NCBI RefSeq assembly: GCF_040807025.1
Contig: NC_090943.1
Location: 24,891,213-24,955,212 of the forward strand
Origin: Struthio camelus
Taxonomy: Eukaryota; Chordata; Aves; Struthioniformes; Struthionidae
Length of the DNA stretch: 64,000 nt
Direction of reading: 5' to 3'
Below, piece after piece: positions 12,993 through 24,000 of the stretch. Below the pieces are notes generated by a model. It was not told the DNA's origin and searched no databases. It saw only the letters and a list, made by a program, of their open reading frames with translations. Position 1 is the stretch's first letter, and each line of letters opens with the position of its first letter. Made by a program: the position numbers and the translations under genes.

Positions 12993-13835
12993 TTATGTTA
13001 AGAGAGCTTTTCTCTTTTTGCGAGGTGGTTTTCTTATCTTATTTGGATTTGGAACAAGCTTCTTGATTTTCAAAGGCTGCAAAACTACTTTTGAAAAATC
13101 AAGTTGATTGCTTTCAGCACGCTTCCGCTTCTGGCTTGTGAGCTCTTCCCCCAGTGCTTCTGCAAGCTGCTCAGGATCTTGAATTTCTGAAGAATCTGAA
13201 TCTGCTGCAGATTGCTCAGTTCCGTACTGAATCCATGGCACTTCCAAAGCGGGTATCTTTGGAATTATTGCTTCTACTACCTCAGTGAATTTATCAGACT
13301 GCCTTTTAAAGCCTAGTGCTAAAACAGAGGTTAAGCCAAGAAGCGGCGCAATTGTTTCACTGAGACGGGGAACTTGGCCTGCTGGTGTTGCTCGACTTGC
13401 ACTCAAAGGAATAAGATGGGATGTGATCATGTCAGGTTTTGCAGACTTGCACACCAGCAAGAGAATAAGTTCATTTTTTTCCAAAGCTTTTGTTACTTCA
13501 TTAACTCCAATGGCAAGCTGCCTTCTGATATTTAAGTCAGTCCATCCTATTTCTTGTTGATTGCCTTCTGTTTCCTTTTCTTTAGGGAGTTCACTGTTGG
13601 TAGTATCACACTTTTTCTCCCTTTTTTTTGTAATGGAACGTCTTTTCTTCCTTGGAGTCTCAATCTTCTTAAGTCCAATATGCTTAATCCTTTCTTCTAA
13701 AGCCTGTAGTATAAAATGCATATCATCTCCATCTATGGTTTTCCACTGAATAACATAGGGGTCATCTAAACATGTTTTTACATTGATTTTCTTTGCTTTA
13801 CGGAGTGATGCAGTCCCTCGCTGAATTACAGGCAT
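12993..13835 (-). CDS. RPP38: RPP38, ribonuclease P/MRP protein subunit p38
   Basis: A nucleolar protein subunit of RNase P (tRNA 5' maturation) and RNase MRP (pre-rRNA processing), which binds kink-turn RNA through an L7Ae-type fold. The single open frame is 280 aa, against 283 in human. Residues 30-50 (WKTIDGDDMHFILQALEER) match the conserved N-terminal segment. The L7Ae/L30e-like domain spans about 100-195 (RRQLAIGVNEVTKALEKNEL, LVCKSAKPDMITSHLIPLS, QVPRLSETIAPLLGL). The basic C terminus (PLKIKKLVPNPNKIRKPP, residues 254-271) is nearly as in human. Basic stretches at 62-75 and 265-277 fit nucleolar targeting. An acceptor (CTTCACAG) on the minus strand just upstream, near 13867, suggests a noncoding first exon in the CpG island. 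NMT2 converges on it and ACBD7 diverges from it, as in human 10p13. The reading frame is intact. Confidence 0.97.
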   Translation of the reverse strand: MPVIQRGTASLRKAKKINVKTCLDDPYVIQWKTIDGDDMHFILQALEERIKHIGLKKIETPRKKRRSITKKREKKCDTTNSELPKEKETEGNQQEIGWTDLNIRRQLAIGVNEVTKALEKNELILLLVCKSAKPDMITSHLIPLSASRATPAGQVPRLSETIAPLLGLTSVLALGFKRQSDKFTEVVEAIIPKIPALEVPWIQYGTEQSAADSDSSEIQDPEQLAEALGEELTSQKRKRAESNQLDFSKVVLQPLKIKKLVPNPNKIRKPPRKKRKALLT

Positions 13836-13867
13836 CCTGATGTTCTTTTGTATTTTGCCACCTTAGC
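13836..13867 (-). other. RPP38 5'UTR (start of the coding exon)
   Basis: On the minus strand, TTCCCTTCACAG precedes CTAAGGTGGCAAAATAC and the ATG at 13833-13835. This is a good polypyrimidine-AG acceptor, so the 5'UTR is spliced. The upstream exon most likely lies in the CpG island; donor-like sites at 15425/15424 (CCGAG/GTAGGG) and 15051/15050 (GGCAG/GTAAAC) are both plausible. Confidence 0.55.
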
Positions 13868-15002
13868 TGTGAAGGGAAGAAAAAGGTAAAGAGTAGTTCA
13901 AATACTATAACGTTTACTGTGGACACCCTGTCAGAAGTTTCTCCTGGAGCCCAGTAGAGAAACCTCAGATCTCAAAGTGATTCTGGCAGCTATCACCCTC
14001 TTCACATTAGCTCAGTGCTAATCCTTTAAAAAGAAATCTTTTCATTCTTCATTCCATGTCTTAATTATTTTTAAGATCTGTCTGCATTTAGAAGATGTGC
14101 TAGAAGACAGAAGATGTGTGTCTAACTCCTGTGTTTTTGGTGAAGGAAGGCACTTTTCGGGGCCTCCAGACCGTTCAGAAGAGGCCTTTTATTCTTGCAT
14201 CATCTAGACCATGCCTGTAGGGCTGAGAAAAATGAAACTGGAGCACAAGAAAGGATAATTGTTCTAGCTCTGACCTGTCCAGACAGGATGGCAGGCCCAA
14301 GTACAGGCCTGGTTAGCTGAGCAAGGCCCCATACTTTTGCTTGGGTTCCTATTCACTCACTATCTCTCTGTGAAATTAGTGTATTTTTATTGTTGCACAG
14401 CCAAGCTTACACAATCAGAAGAGCTTAGGTTTCACATTAATGAGAATTAGCACATGACTCTCTCCTTAGGTTTCCCAATTACCCAAGCAGAAATCTTGCA
14501 GGCATTCATGTACATCTCTTGAGTGATGGCCTCTAGGTATCTAAAAAATACCGTTTCATTAGGCCTATGAATTCTCTACGTACTGACAGCAAGCTAGCTT
14601 CATTAAAATTTATGGAGCTATTGGCCACGAAGCTGTCAAGCCCCATTTGCTCACCTTCACGGTGGAAACAACTGAAGCATGGAAATGATGGCTAGAAAGC
14701 TTGCACGTGTATAACAGCCAGAGTTAAAAAGCAAAATGGAAGCTTACAAGAGAGAGCTTAAAAGAAAAAAAGAGTTCTGTTTCGATTATCTGTTGTAAAG
14801 ACTCTGGCCACTTTTTACAGTGGGTATAGAGCAGGGGCCGCAACAGACCTGGGTATGAAAAAAAACATTGGAGATCTCATAGCAGAAGAGCGCGTTCCTC
14901 TTTTCCGAATGGGCACTACCGAGGAAAACTCAACGTACGTTTTACTTGAGAACAGAGAATGAACCAACGAGGCAAAAAAAAAAAAAAAAATTAAATTACT
15001 CT
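13868..15002 (-). other. RPP38 5' intron / upstream sequence
   Basis: No coding potential is recognised. It ends at an A run (about 14974-14990), immediately before the CpG island. Confidence 0.45.
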
Positions 15003-16400
15003 ACAGGAGTTACTAGACTTCCGCGCTACCCGAGTACCGTCTACGTTTACCTGCCGGAAACCTCCGTTTCCAAACTCTCGCTCTCCACCGCGCTGCCCGA
15101 AACCCTCCAGCCAGCTCCCGAGGCCAGCTCTAGGAAACGCGGGCTGCAGCGCGGCCGCGCACACGACACAGGCGGCCCCGTCGGCCGCTCCGCGGGGCTG
15201 CAGCTCCTCCCGCCGCCGCCGGTCGGGCCCGCGGGGCTCTGCCGGCCGCCAGGGGGCGCCGCCGCCGCGCCTTGCCGCGCCGCGCGGGCCCGGACTCCCG
15301 CCGCGCAGGAGCCGAGGGGCGCCAGGCCGCCCCGGGCCGACCCCGCGGCTCGGAGCCGCTGCGGCGCGGCCCGCTCCCCTCCGGGGCGCCCCGCTCCCTC
15401 TCCCGCCCCCGCAGCCAGCCCTACCTCGGCGGCGACCCGGGCGCGGCGGAAGCAGCAGCTCCGAACCTGAACCCGCCTCCGCCGCTTGGCGCCGGCGCCG
15501 AGGGCCGCCCCGCCCCGCCCCGCCCCGCCCCGCGCGGGCAGCACCGCCCCGCGCGGGAGGGAGGAGAGCAGCCGGGCGGGCGGGCGGACGGGCGCGGAAT
15601 GGCCGCGGGGGCGGCGCGGCGGGTGGGGCCGCGGCCTGCCCTCTGCCCTGCCCCCCCGCCCGGCCTCACCGCGGGGGTTTATCCCGCGTGGTTCAAGAGA
15701 CCTAATCGTAAACATACTCTGAAACGTTTCTAATGGAAAAGACGAAGCCCAGGCTTAACGCGGGGCTGCTGTGTTCCCTGCAGCCAGCAAGCGGCAGGCC
15801 CTGCGCTCCTCGGCTGGGCCGGGCCCCGGCGGAGACTCGGCAAGGCGGTGCCCACCTCCGCGCCCCGCTGCCGAGAGCCTCCAGCGCCTCGAGCCGCGTG
15901 GGGCGGCCCGCGGGGGCCCTGTCCCCTGAGGTAGCTCCGGGTCTAGCGACACCCCGGGGAGCCCCCCTTCTTCTCAGCCTAGAAACCTAAAAAACCAAGC
16001 TGCAGCGATGCCGCGGCGGACGCGGTGTGTCCGAGGCCTGCAGTGGTACGCGGGGGGCCCGTCGGGGCGCTGCGGGGCCGGGGCCGGGGCCGGCTCGGGG
16101 GCTGCGGAGGCGGCTGCGCACAGCTCCTGGGGCCGAGGCTGCGGAGAGCCGCGTACTGAGACTTGAGAGGAGAAGATTTCCCCGTCGAGGGCCATGGCAG
16201 AGAATAGGAGTGCCCAGGGCAGTCTTGAGGATTTTCAAGTAACGTTAGGAGAAATGGATAACACAGTAATGTGCCTTCAGTACGGCGTCGAGAGCTGTGT
16301 GAGCAAAGCCTGAATCCCGCGGAGTCCCGCGCGCTAGGCCATTAGGCCGCTGCAAGATGCAGTGCCTGGCGAGCCAGGCTCCTCGGAAGGTCGTCTGGTG
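15003..16400. promoter_or_regulatory. CpG island, probable RPP38 promoter (possibly bidirectional)
   Basis: A sharp switch from AT-rich sequence to very GC-rich, CpG-dense DNA. It contains five consecutive CGCCC units forming GC boxes at about 15506-15534, and a GGGGCC triplet repeat at 16074-16091. Minus-strand donor-like sites at about 15050 and 15424 could be the end of the RPP38 first exon. Long frames of up to 222 codons are open here on both strands because stop codons are rare at this composition; none resembles a protein. ACBD7 starts about 1.6 kb further right. Confidence 0.75.
15506..15534. promoter_or_regulatory. GC-box cluster (Sp/KLF-type)
   Basis: Tandem CCCCGCCCCG units, each matching the GGGGCGGGG GC-box core on the minus strand, in the middle of the CpG island. 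They are typical of TATA-less housekeeping promoters. Confidence 0.5.
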
Positions 16401-17149
16401 TTTGGCCATGTCGCTACGCTGTTTTTTACAGGCAGTAGGATTAGAGTGCTAATTCATAGCAAATTTAACGCTGGTATTTCCTAATTTGGGGGTGTTACAA
16501 TAAATTTCACTCAACATGTTTTTTATAGGTGTTAATACATGCTTTTGACATACGTAATTAATGAAATCCTGGCAAATTAAAGTCAGGAGTTTTGTAGTGA
16601 CTTTACTGCAACGAGTGACTCTCACTGCCTCTTAATGTGTTTAGGTATTGTGCACGTGCTCTGTATGTTACATAGTGAAATGCGTTATCTATAACTAGTA
16701 GTAAGATGACAGATAAGAACTGATTATTGAGGATGCTTTTCGGACTCCACCATGAACCATCAACAAATCTTTGAAAATACATTCTATTTCTGTGTTTACC
16801 TTAGCGCATAACGTTGCACATGGCCTCTTGCATCTGAATATGACTTGGTGAAAACAGCTTCCTTAGCAAAAGTAATGGCATGTTTGCTCTGTTGTTTTGA
16901 AGAGTTGACTGAGTTGTTTTCCAAGTTTGTTGATCTCTGTGTTTATTTACTGAACTTCACTTCTTTTGTTTTCTCCTTAAGCCTCAGCTTAATTTGACCT
17001 GGACCTAATTTGAGAGGAAACAGTTTTTTTTTAAATGGATTTATGGAAGTTAATGGATTTTAAAATCGTGGAGTGTTATGATTAAACCATGCTCAAGGAA
17101 TGATGAATATAAACTTACTGAAGCAATAATACAAAGAATTTATGAATAT

Positions 17150-17183
<34 letters not shown>

Positions 17184-17740
17184 TATATATATAAAAAGAT
17201 ATAGCAGGGATGTATTTTTGATTTTTTTTTCCCTTTGATGGGTCCAATTTTAGGCTAGTTTATCAATACTTGTAACACCCTTTTTTTTTCTATGTTTAGT
17301 AGAATAATGAAAATAACATCTAGCATTCTCGAAGTATTTTGTTTGTGTAACTGTTTGTGGTAGCTCCCAAATGACCCTCATGCTTTTTAGGCTTTATGGT
17401 GGAACGGTCTGCAATGTACCAAGTCCCCAGACAAGGCTAGAAAATGGACGGAGGCTGCAGAAGGAGGAAGAAGTAACAATAACGAGGGTGATTGCAATTC
17501 AGGTCAGATTCACAGTAGGTCGCTCAGAAGAAATTCCTTTTTAAAACAAATGACTTGGAACTGTTTCTGTCTTTCTTTTCTTAGACTGGTGGCCTTACTC
17601 TCAAGAGTACAGAAAAGAAGGCCAAAGCTCAGTTTTTCTGAGGCAAGAGGTGTGGGCTTCCCCGGGGGCTTAATAGCCCCCCCAAAACACCACCATGTTC
17701 CTTCTGGGGCATTCAGAACAGTTCCAGTACATCCAGTACT
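16401..17740. other. AT-rich spacer between the RPP38 CpG island and the ACBD7 promoter
   Basis: No gene is recognised. It contains a (CA)n(TA)n microsatellite at 17150-17192 and a T run at about 17280-17290. Confidence 0.5.
17150..17192. repeat. (CA)n(TA)n microsatellite
   Basis: About 12 CA units run into alternating TA. Confidence 0.9.
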
Positions 17741-18013
17741 GCTCTCGAGAGGAGCAGCGCGAGCGAGCCCCAGCAGGCTGCACCCCGCTCCTCAGCACCA
17801 GGTCCGCTGGGGCTCTACTGCGCTGCGCAGAGCAGCCTCCGAGATGAGGTCATTTTGTCCCTGCTCCAATGCGCGTAGTGAACTACAGCTCCCGCTGCGG
17901 GGCTTGCAGCTACAGCTGGGGCTGCGGGGCAGACCTGCGGCGCCTGGAGACATCAGCACTGTGTCTGCATCGGAGAAGGAGGGCGTCTGTCTCCCAGTCC
18001 CCGTCACAGCATC
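17740..18013 (+). promoter_or_regulatory. ACBD7 promoter and 5'UTR, GC-rich, with a ZNF143/SBS-like motif
   Basis: A short GC-rich stretch directly before the ACBD7 start. ACTACAGCTCCC at 17882-17893 is one or two bases from the ZNF143/Staf core (ACTACAAYTCCC), which is common at vertebrate housekeeping promoters. No TATA box is seen. The transcription start cannot be fixed from sequence alone. Confidence 0.45.
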
Positions 18014-21000
18014 ATGACTCTCCAGGTAAGTGCTTCTGCATCTGGGTGAGATAGAAAGAAGCTCAATGCAGGGGGGAAGAGAGGTGGGGATGTACTGCAG
18101 CATCTGTGGTGGTCATGCTGTATCAGAGACAGCAATACTTCTTTGGCATGAAGGTTATTAATGCAAAATCAAAGTTATCCTGCAGCATGGGACATTTACA
18201 CAAGCCTTTGAGAGGTTAAATACTGCATTGATTTTTGCAAATGGAGGGAGAGAAACATGCCACCTTATTTTGAATGTGCTTATTTTGAACATGGTATGTG
18301 GGTCATGTAATTTTGTTCAGAGGGGAGACTTACCTGTTTAGCATGTGCACGAACTATTTTTATGTGTGGATCTGAGTTTGCTAGCACTGGGATACGCATT
18401 GAGAGGTAGGTATGTATTTTGAGTTTTTTCTAGGAGCTAGTTTAGTTACTTATTTAGAGCTAAAAATAAACAGGGAAGCTTCTAACAGTGAATCAATGAA
18501 TATATATGCTTTTGGGAAACATGAGTAATTTTCCAAGGAGTGGTGCATGGTTCTTTAGGGTGTGTGCGTTTTTGGAGAGGTTACTTTTCAAAGGGCCTAT
18601 GTGTTTGGTAGGACAACTTGACCGCCAGAAAAGAGCTACCTTCCATCTGACTAGATGTAAATAGTTCCTGAGGAGTTAATCTTCATTGCTGGCTGCTAGC
18701 CTCCTACCTTTGTAGCGAAGTGTGAATACTTTCCTTGTCTTGCCTGTGCCCGGGTGAATTCAGCAGTTCCTTATTAGGCTTTCTGTTATCCCTCTCACGT
18801 TAAGAGCTGCAAGCCCTTTTATCCTAGCCTCATTATAATGTGCGTCTCAGCTTGGTTGGTGTGTGTGTTTTGTACGGAGCGAGCAACGTAGCGCTCGGTG
18901 ACCTAGATGCAGAGTGTATTGTCAGTAGCTCAGCAGCTTTCTTCTGAGCTGCAATTGCTGTTGAATGGCACGGAGGTGTCCTTGGGATGCTTTACAGCTC
19001 AAAGGATGGATCTTTTCCAGTGAGTCAGAACTGCCACATCCCAAACATAACACCAGTTTCAATCAATTAATGATCACTGAAATCACATTGTGTTTTATCC
19101 TGTCTTTTATTCATTGTAGAACACAAGTTTCTTATTAGCCCCGATACTTTAGAAATGAACAGTAAATCACTATTAGAAAGAGCTGGGTACAATACGATAT
19201 GCCATTGTTACATACAGTTTATACCTTCCTCCCAAAATCAGTGGTTGAAATATGGAATGCTGCACATTCTGCATTTAAGGATTATGGAGGTTTCATACCC
19301 ATTATCATGTTGGTTGACCGCTACCATCCATACCCATAAAACATCTTTGAGTCAAGCTCAAAGGGAATTTGAGGGCAAATGGATAAAATGTTATTTTCAT
19401 CAAGGAGGCTGTACAGTATCTCTCAAATTAGTTTTGCAGAGTGCTAAAACACTCTACTGTAAATGAAGAATTCATTCAAGCTTGTATTCCTTTCACAATG
19501 GAAGTATTATGCAGTAATAGTCTGATGGTAATTTGTGCATTCATCTTTAATGCGTGTGTGTATTTTTATGTATTTGTGTGTCTAAAAATATCTATAGTTA
19601 ATCAGAAAATACTTCTGCTTTTAATCTGAGGAGTTAAAGGGAATTTTATCAGCACATGATTAAAAGGAAGTTATGTTTTTTCAAATGCTCCTAAGCGTGT
19701 TGTGTAAGCAAGCAAATCCTCAACAACATTCTGTGCACAATGGTTGGGTAAGGGAGGTTGAAGAAAGAAATGTTGAGTATTTTGATTTCGTTTCTGCCTC
19801 TTTTTGCTGCAGATGATGTGCATCTGCATGTTTTTAAAAGCGTCTTGTGATATTTGCATATGAATCCAAATAAAATAAAAGTATATTAAATATAAGATAA
19901 GAAGTTAATGGCCTCCTTTCTCAGTTTATTTTTTGAGTGATCCTTTGCCTGTGCAAGTCTAACAACACTTCTAGTTCATTCTTATTGTGAAGGTTCGATC
20001 AAAAAACAATTCCAGGCAATTGGAGGATTTCCAATAACTTGAATAGTCTTTGAATCTCAGTCCTGACAGAGGCTCAAATACTGTAGTGGCCACAGTGTAA
20101 AAATGAAGATAGAAGCTTATTTTGTCTTTAATCAATTTGGCAATTTGGTTGTATTTTATTATTGATGCAACATTTAAATCTTATTGTTAACAAAGCATGA
20201 GTGCTATTTTATTTGTATGTGAATGGATAATTATTAGGAGAAGTCTGTGATGGAGGAGGTGTAAAGATGTCGCAACAGTTATCCTCTGGTACCATATTTG
20301 CAGTCAAACCTCTTACATCTGCTGATGTTTAGATTAAGAATGAAATATTTATTTTAATAGAGTTTATCTACACAAGAAATCTTCAGCGTGGTGAGCCACC
20401 AAATTTATTTTCTTAAACAAAATACATCCTTCTTATGCGCTCATGCCGACAGTCTGAGTGTAAAAACTTTGTTTTCGGGAGTGTCAAAGATGCAGAGTTC
20501 CAGTTTCTTTCAGGCTTTGTTGTTAATCCAGCGACCCATGTGTTGCATTGCTGATTCTGTTTCCCCTCATTGAGCACACCTCTATAATAAATGCTGTGTA
20601 TCTATTTAAAAGGTTTTTAAAAGGGTTTTTTTTTTTTAGTGCATATGCAGACATACGTTTTTGCATAATTAGACTACAGTTTTGGTACATGAGTACAAAA
20701 CTTCTTCAGTGGTTCCAGCAGGGCTTAACGTAGCCTAATCCTACGGTGTATGAAACCCTCGCCCGCGCGTCACGTTGGGAGTTGCTGTGGGGGTAAACCG
20801 AGACAGAAAATCAGAGCCCGTGAGTCCCTCCTCAGCAACTGCCCACGTGCTTGCCCTTGTCCCGAGGGGAACACAAAGTCGACTGGGCCCCTTTTCATAG
20901 CGGGATAAGCTGCCTAATTTACCAAAGGGTATCTTGAGGTAAACGTTCATACAAATAGTGTCGCAAGTACTGTCTAAGTTCAAACTCCCAAGTTAGCTAA

Positions 21001-24000
21001 TTGTGACTCATCTCTCCGTCCCCTTGCTCTCAGCTGGGAGAGCCCGACGGTGCGCGTACGGCACAGTACTGGACTTGTGCTCCAGGGGCCTGAATTCTCT
21101 CTCCCGCACGGTTAGTGACTTCACCTTTCTGGCTTTACTTCTAAAAAAGTATTTACCTACTTTATATGGTCCTTGGCAGTTTCTGGTGAATAATTAAGAA
21201 CGGAAGTAACATCTCAACTTGCTGAAGCATTTTATGTGCTCGTTGGAAATCCAAGTACAGTTAGAAAAGGAGAACAAGAAACAACACTGAAAAGGAAGGA
21301 AAATAAAGATTCCAAGGCTTTCAAGAAAAAAAATGTTAATATTAGGAATTCCTCACAGTGAGGAGTTTATTGTTTATCATATTGCTTTCATGAAGCTCCA
21401 CACAAGAACGATGGGCTATAATTAATAACTAAAGCGCTCTTTGGCCAAAGATCTTTCTCTTTTGAACGTCCAAGAATGAAGGACACAAGAGTCAATCAAA
21501 ATGCTTTTGTCTGCGCTAGAAACTATCAAAGCTATGATTTCTGGAGGAAGAATTGATTTCTCTAATCAAATTTGAGATTAAGGTTGTTTTGTTTGCATGG
21601 ATTTTTTTTAATGGCATCAAGGACAAATACATATAGAGAACATACAGTTTTCATGTTAGCCTAACAACTTATCCTAAGGCAAATACTGTTATGGTTTATG
21701 CTGTGAACTTTCTAAAGGCCACTGAAATTTTGGTGCCAAAGCTTACAAAGTATTTAATGGGAGTTTCTTTATACCATTTGTTACTTGAATTGCTGCTCAA
21801 TAGATTCAGTATTTAAAGAAGAAGTTAAATAATCTATCGGCCTTTAGTCACAGGTATTGTTAAAAAGCTGAAGGGCTATAGTTAACAGAGAAAGATGTCG
21901 CAGCAATAATTTCTTAGGGCTCAGGTTGTTCCACTGTGTACATAGTTAAACCTTGGCCAGCTGATAAGAGATTTTAAAAGATTTATCATTTACTGATTTG
22001 ACCTGAAATATAAAGATTTTTATTTTCATTGCTGTATATTTATGTTTATTAAAATGTTTTGTATTTAATAATTTCCTTTTAACATCAGTTATTTAAAGGG
22101 CTTTTAGAAGAATAGAAATTGACTTATACCATGTGGCCAATGCTAAAGCTGTTTTTCCTGACCCACACATTGAGATATTTCACCACCTTCAAGACAGCAA
22201 AACCACCTATTCATGAATATATGTATTTGAAGCTCTTATTTATATAAGTAGTGAATCTATTTTAATATTAATGCACTATTGTTAATTTAAAACCTTAAAT
22301 CAAACTGCCATTATTTTGCTAGGCTAAATTGCCAGAAATATTTGTTGTTCAGACCTGTAAGAAGATATAACACCTGCTCCAGAGAGCTTAGTACTTTAAA
22401 AGATTTTTTAAATGGTTGTTTTATGGTAGCGAGGAGAGCATACGCTGGCTTTCAGACTGCAGATTGCCACCATCTACAGGCTAGAAAAAGACCTCTCAGC
22501 ATTAGTGTAACTTTATAAAAAAGCCACTATTTATTGTGAACGTGTAGGAGTCTGTGCATGCTCTTGTATGCTTCTTAACCCTGATACAATCCTGAAAAGT
22601 TAAGTGTCCTTTCCTGCTCTTTACACTTGAATTTATTTCATGTGGTAGAGGTCCCTCCGTTAGTAAGCAAAGTGATCAGGAGGTAAGGTCCAGGTATGGA
22701 AAGAACAAACAAGTTTTAAACAGGACCTTCCATGGGCTCTCCAAGGTGTCTTTACTTATAACGGTCTGACTATTTCTGGGGTGCCCCCATGGAACTTGCG
22801 CTTTGTCAGGCTTCAGCGGGGAGCACCAGGCAACTATTATGTGGTGTAGCGTTAAAGCATTTAGGAGCCCTAGTCAAGAACTCTGGAGTTCTTCAAACAC
22901 AGAAGAGAAAGGCGGCATTGACACCAAGGACTTAACACCTCTCCGAAAAGCTGAATTTGAGTCTCAGGTAAAGAACCAAGTTCTGCCAAGTATGTAATTT
23001 GTGCAGTGCTGCAAGTTTTGCCTGAAAGTTCAAGGACTTACTATCATGTAGACCATATTTTTTGAACTCAGTTTAGCTGCAACTCAGAGAGAAGGCTTCA
23101 GTTTATGTTTAAAACAAAGCCAGGCAAGCCCCTCAGATTTTGCTTAAACTCTTTGACAAATTGGGAGAGAAAATACTTTACAAAATGTTTTAACAATCCA
23201 CTCTTTCAACTGAGGTCTGAGAAAGCTCGTACTCCAGTTTTCTAATCTTTCAGAAAAACAAAAAATTGTGTCTCATATTTCTGATATTAAACTTTGAAGA
23301 AGAAAATATTTACATTTCCTTTATACAGAAAAAAGAGAACCAAGAGTATAAAGAGCTTTTGTTGTCTGCATAATCCATTTTTATTTCTGAACCGAGCCAA
23401 TTAAATCTGGTTACTTCAATTAAAATAGTTTTCATAATCAATTTAATTCCCACTAGAATGCTGGGGTTTTTTTTCAGTAAACAACAGAGAAGATGGAACC
23501 CAAAAATGCTCAGAGAAGAGATGCTGTAAGGTCATTTTAACATTATTGAATCAGCTTTTATGTGTAGCCTGGAGCATAATGTAATTACATCTGGAGAAGT
23601 GATTTTGGGTTATCTAAATTAGCTACAACATATTCTGGGTGTTTTGTTTTTTTAATTCTAGGAAAACCCTTTATTTGTCTTTCAGCACTTCCACATATTT
23701 GATTGATCAAAAAAAAAATCAACAATGTTTAGTTATTAGCAAACAAAGTCAGAGACAAAAAGTTGGACTTTTTGTCCAAAATTTCAAGTTTCATATTTTT
23801 CTATGATTTTGTGATATAGTTGCATTTTATTAATATTTATGATAACTGTTATTAAACAGGAGCAAACTACATATGCCTAGCTGTATATTTTCAAACTATG
23901 AAGTTTTAGGTTTAAGAATATTATCTGTCCATCATTTGATTTAGAATTTAACTCTGCCAAACCATTTACTTTATCTAATGACCAGATTTCAGAGTTTCAA

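Noticed and set aside
15047-15715. 222-codon minus-strand open frame (and overlapping plus-strand frames) in the RPP38-side CpG island
   Set aside because: Ala/Arg/Gly/Pro-rich product typical of stop-poor GC-rich DNA, open in several frames at once, with no family resemblance.
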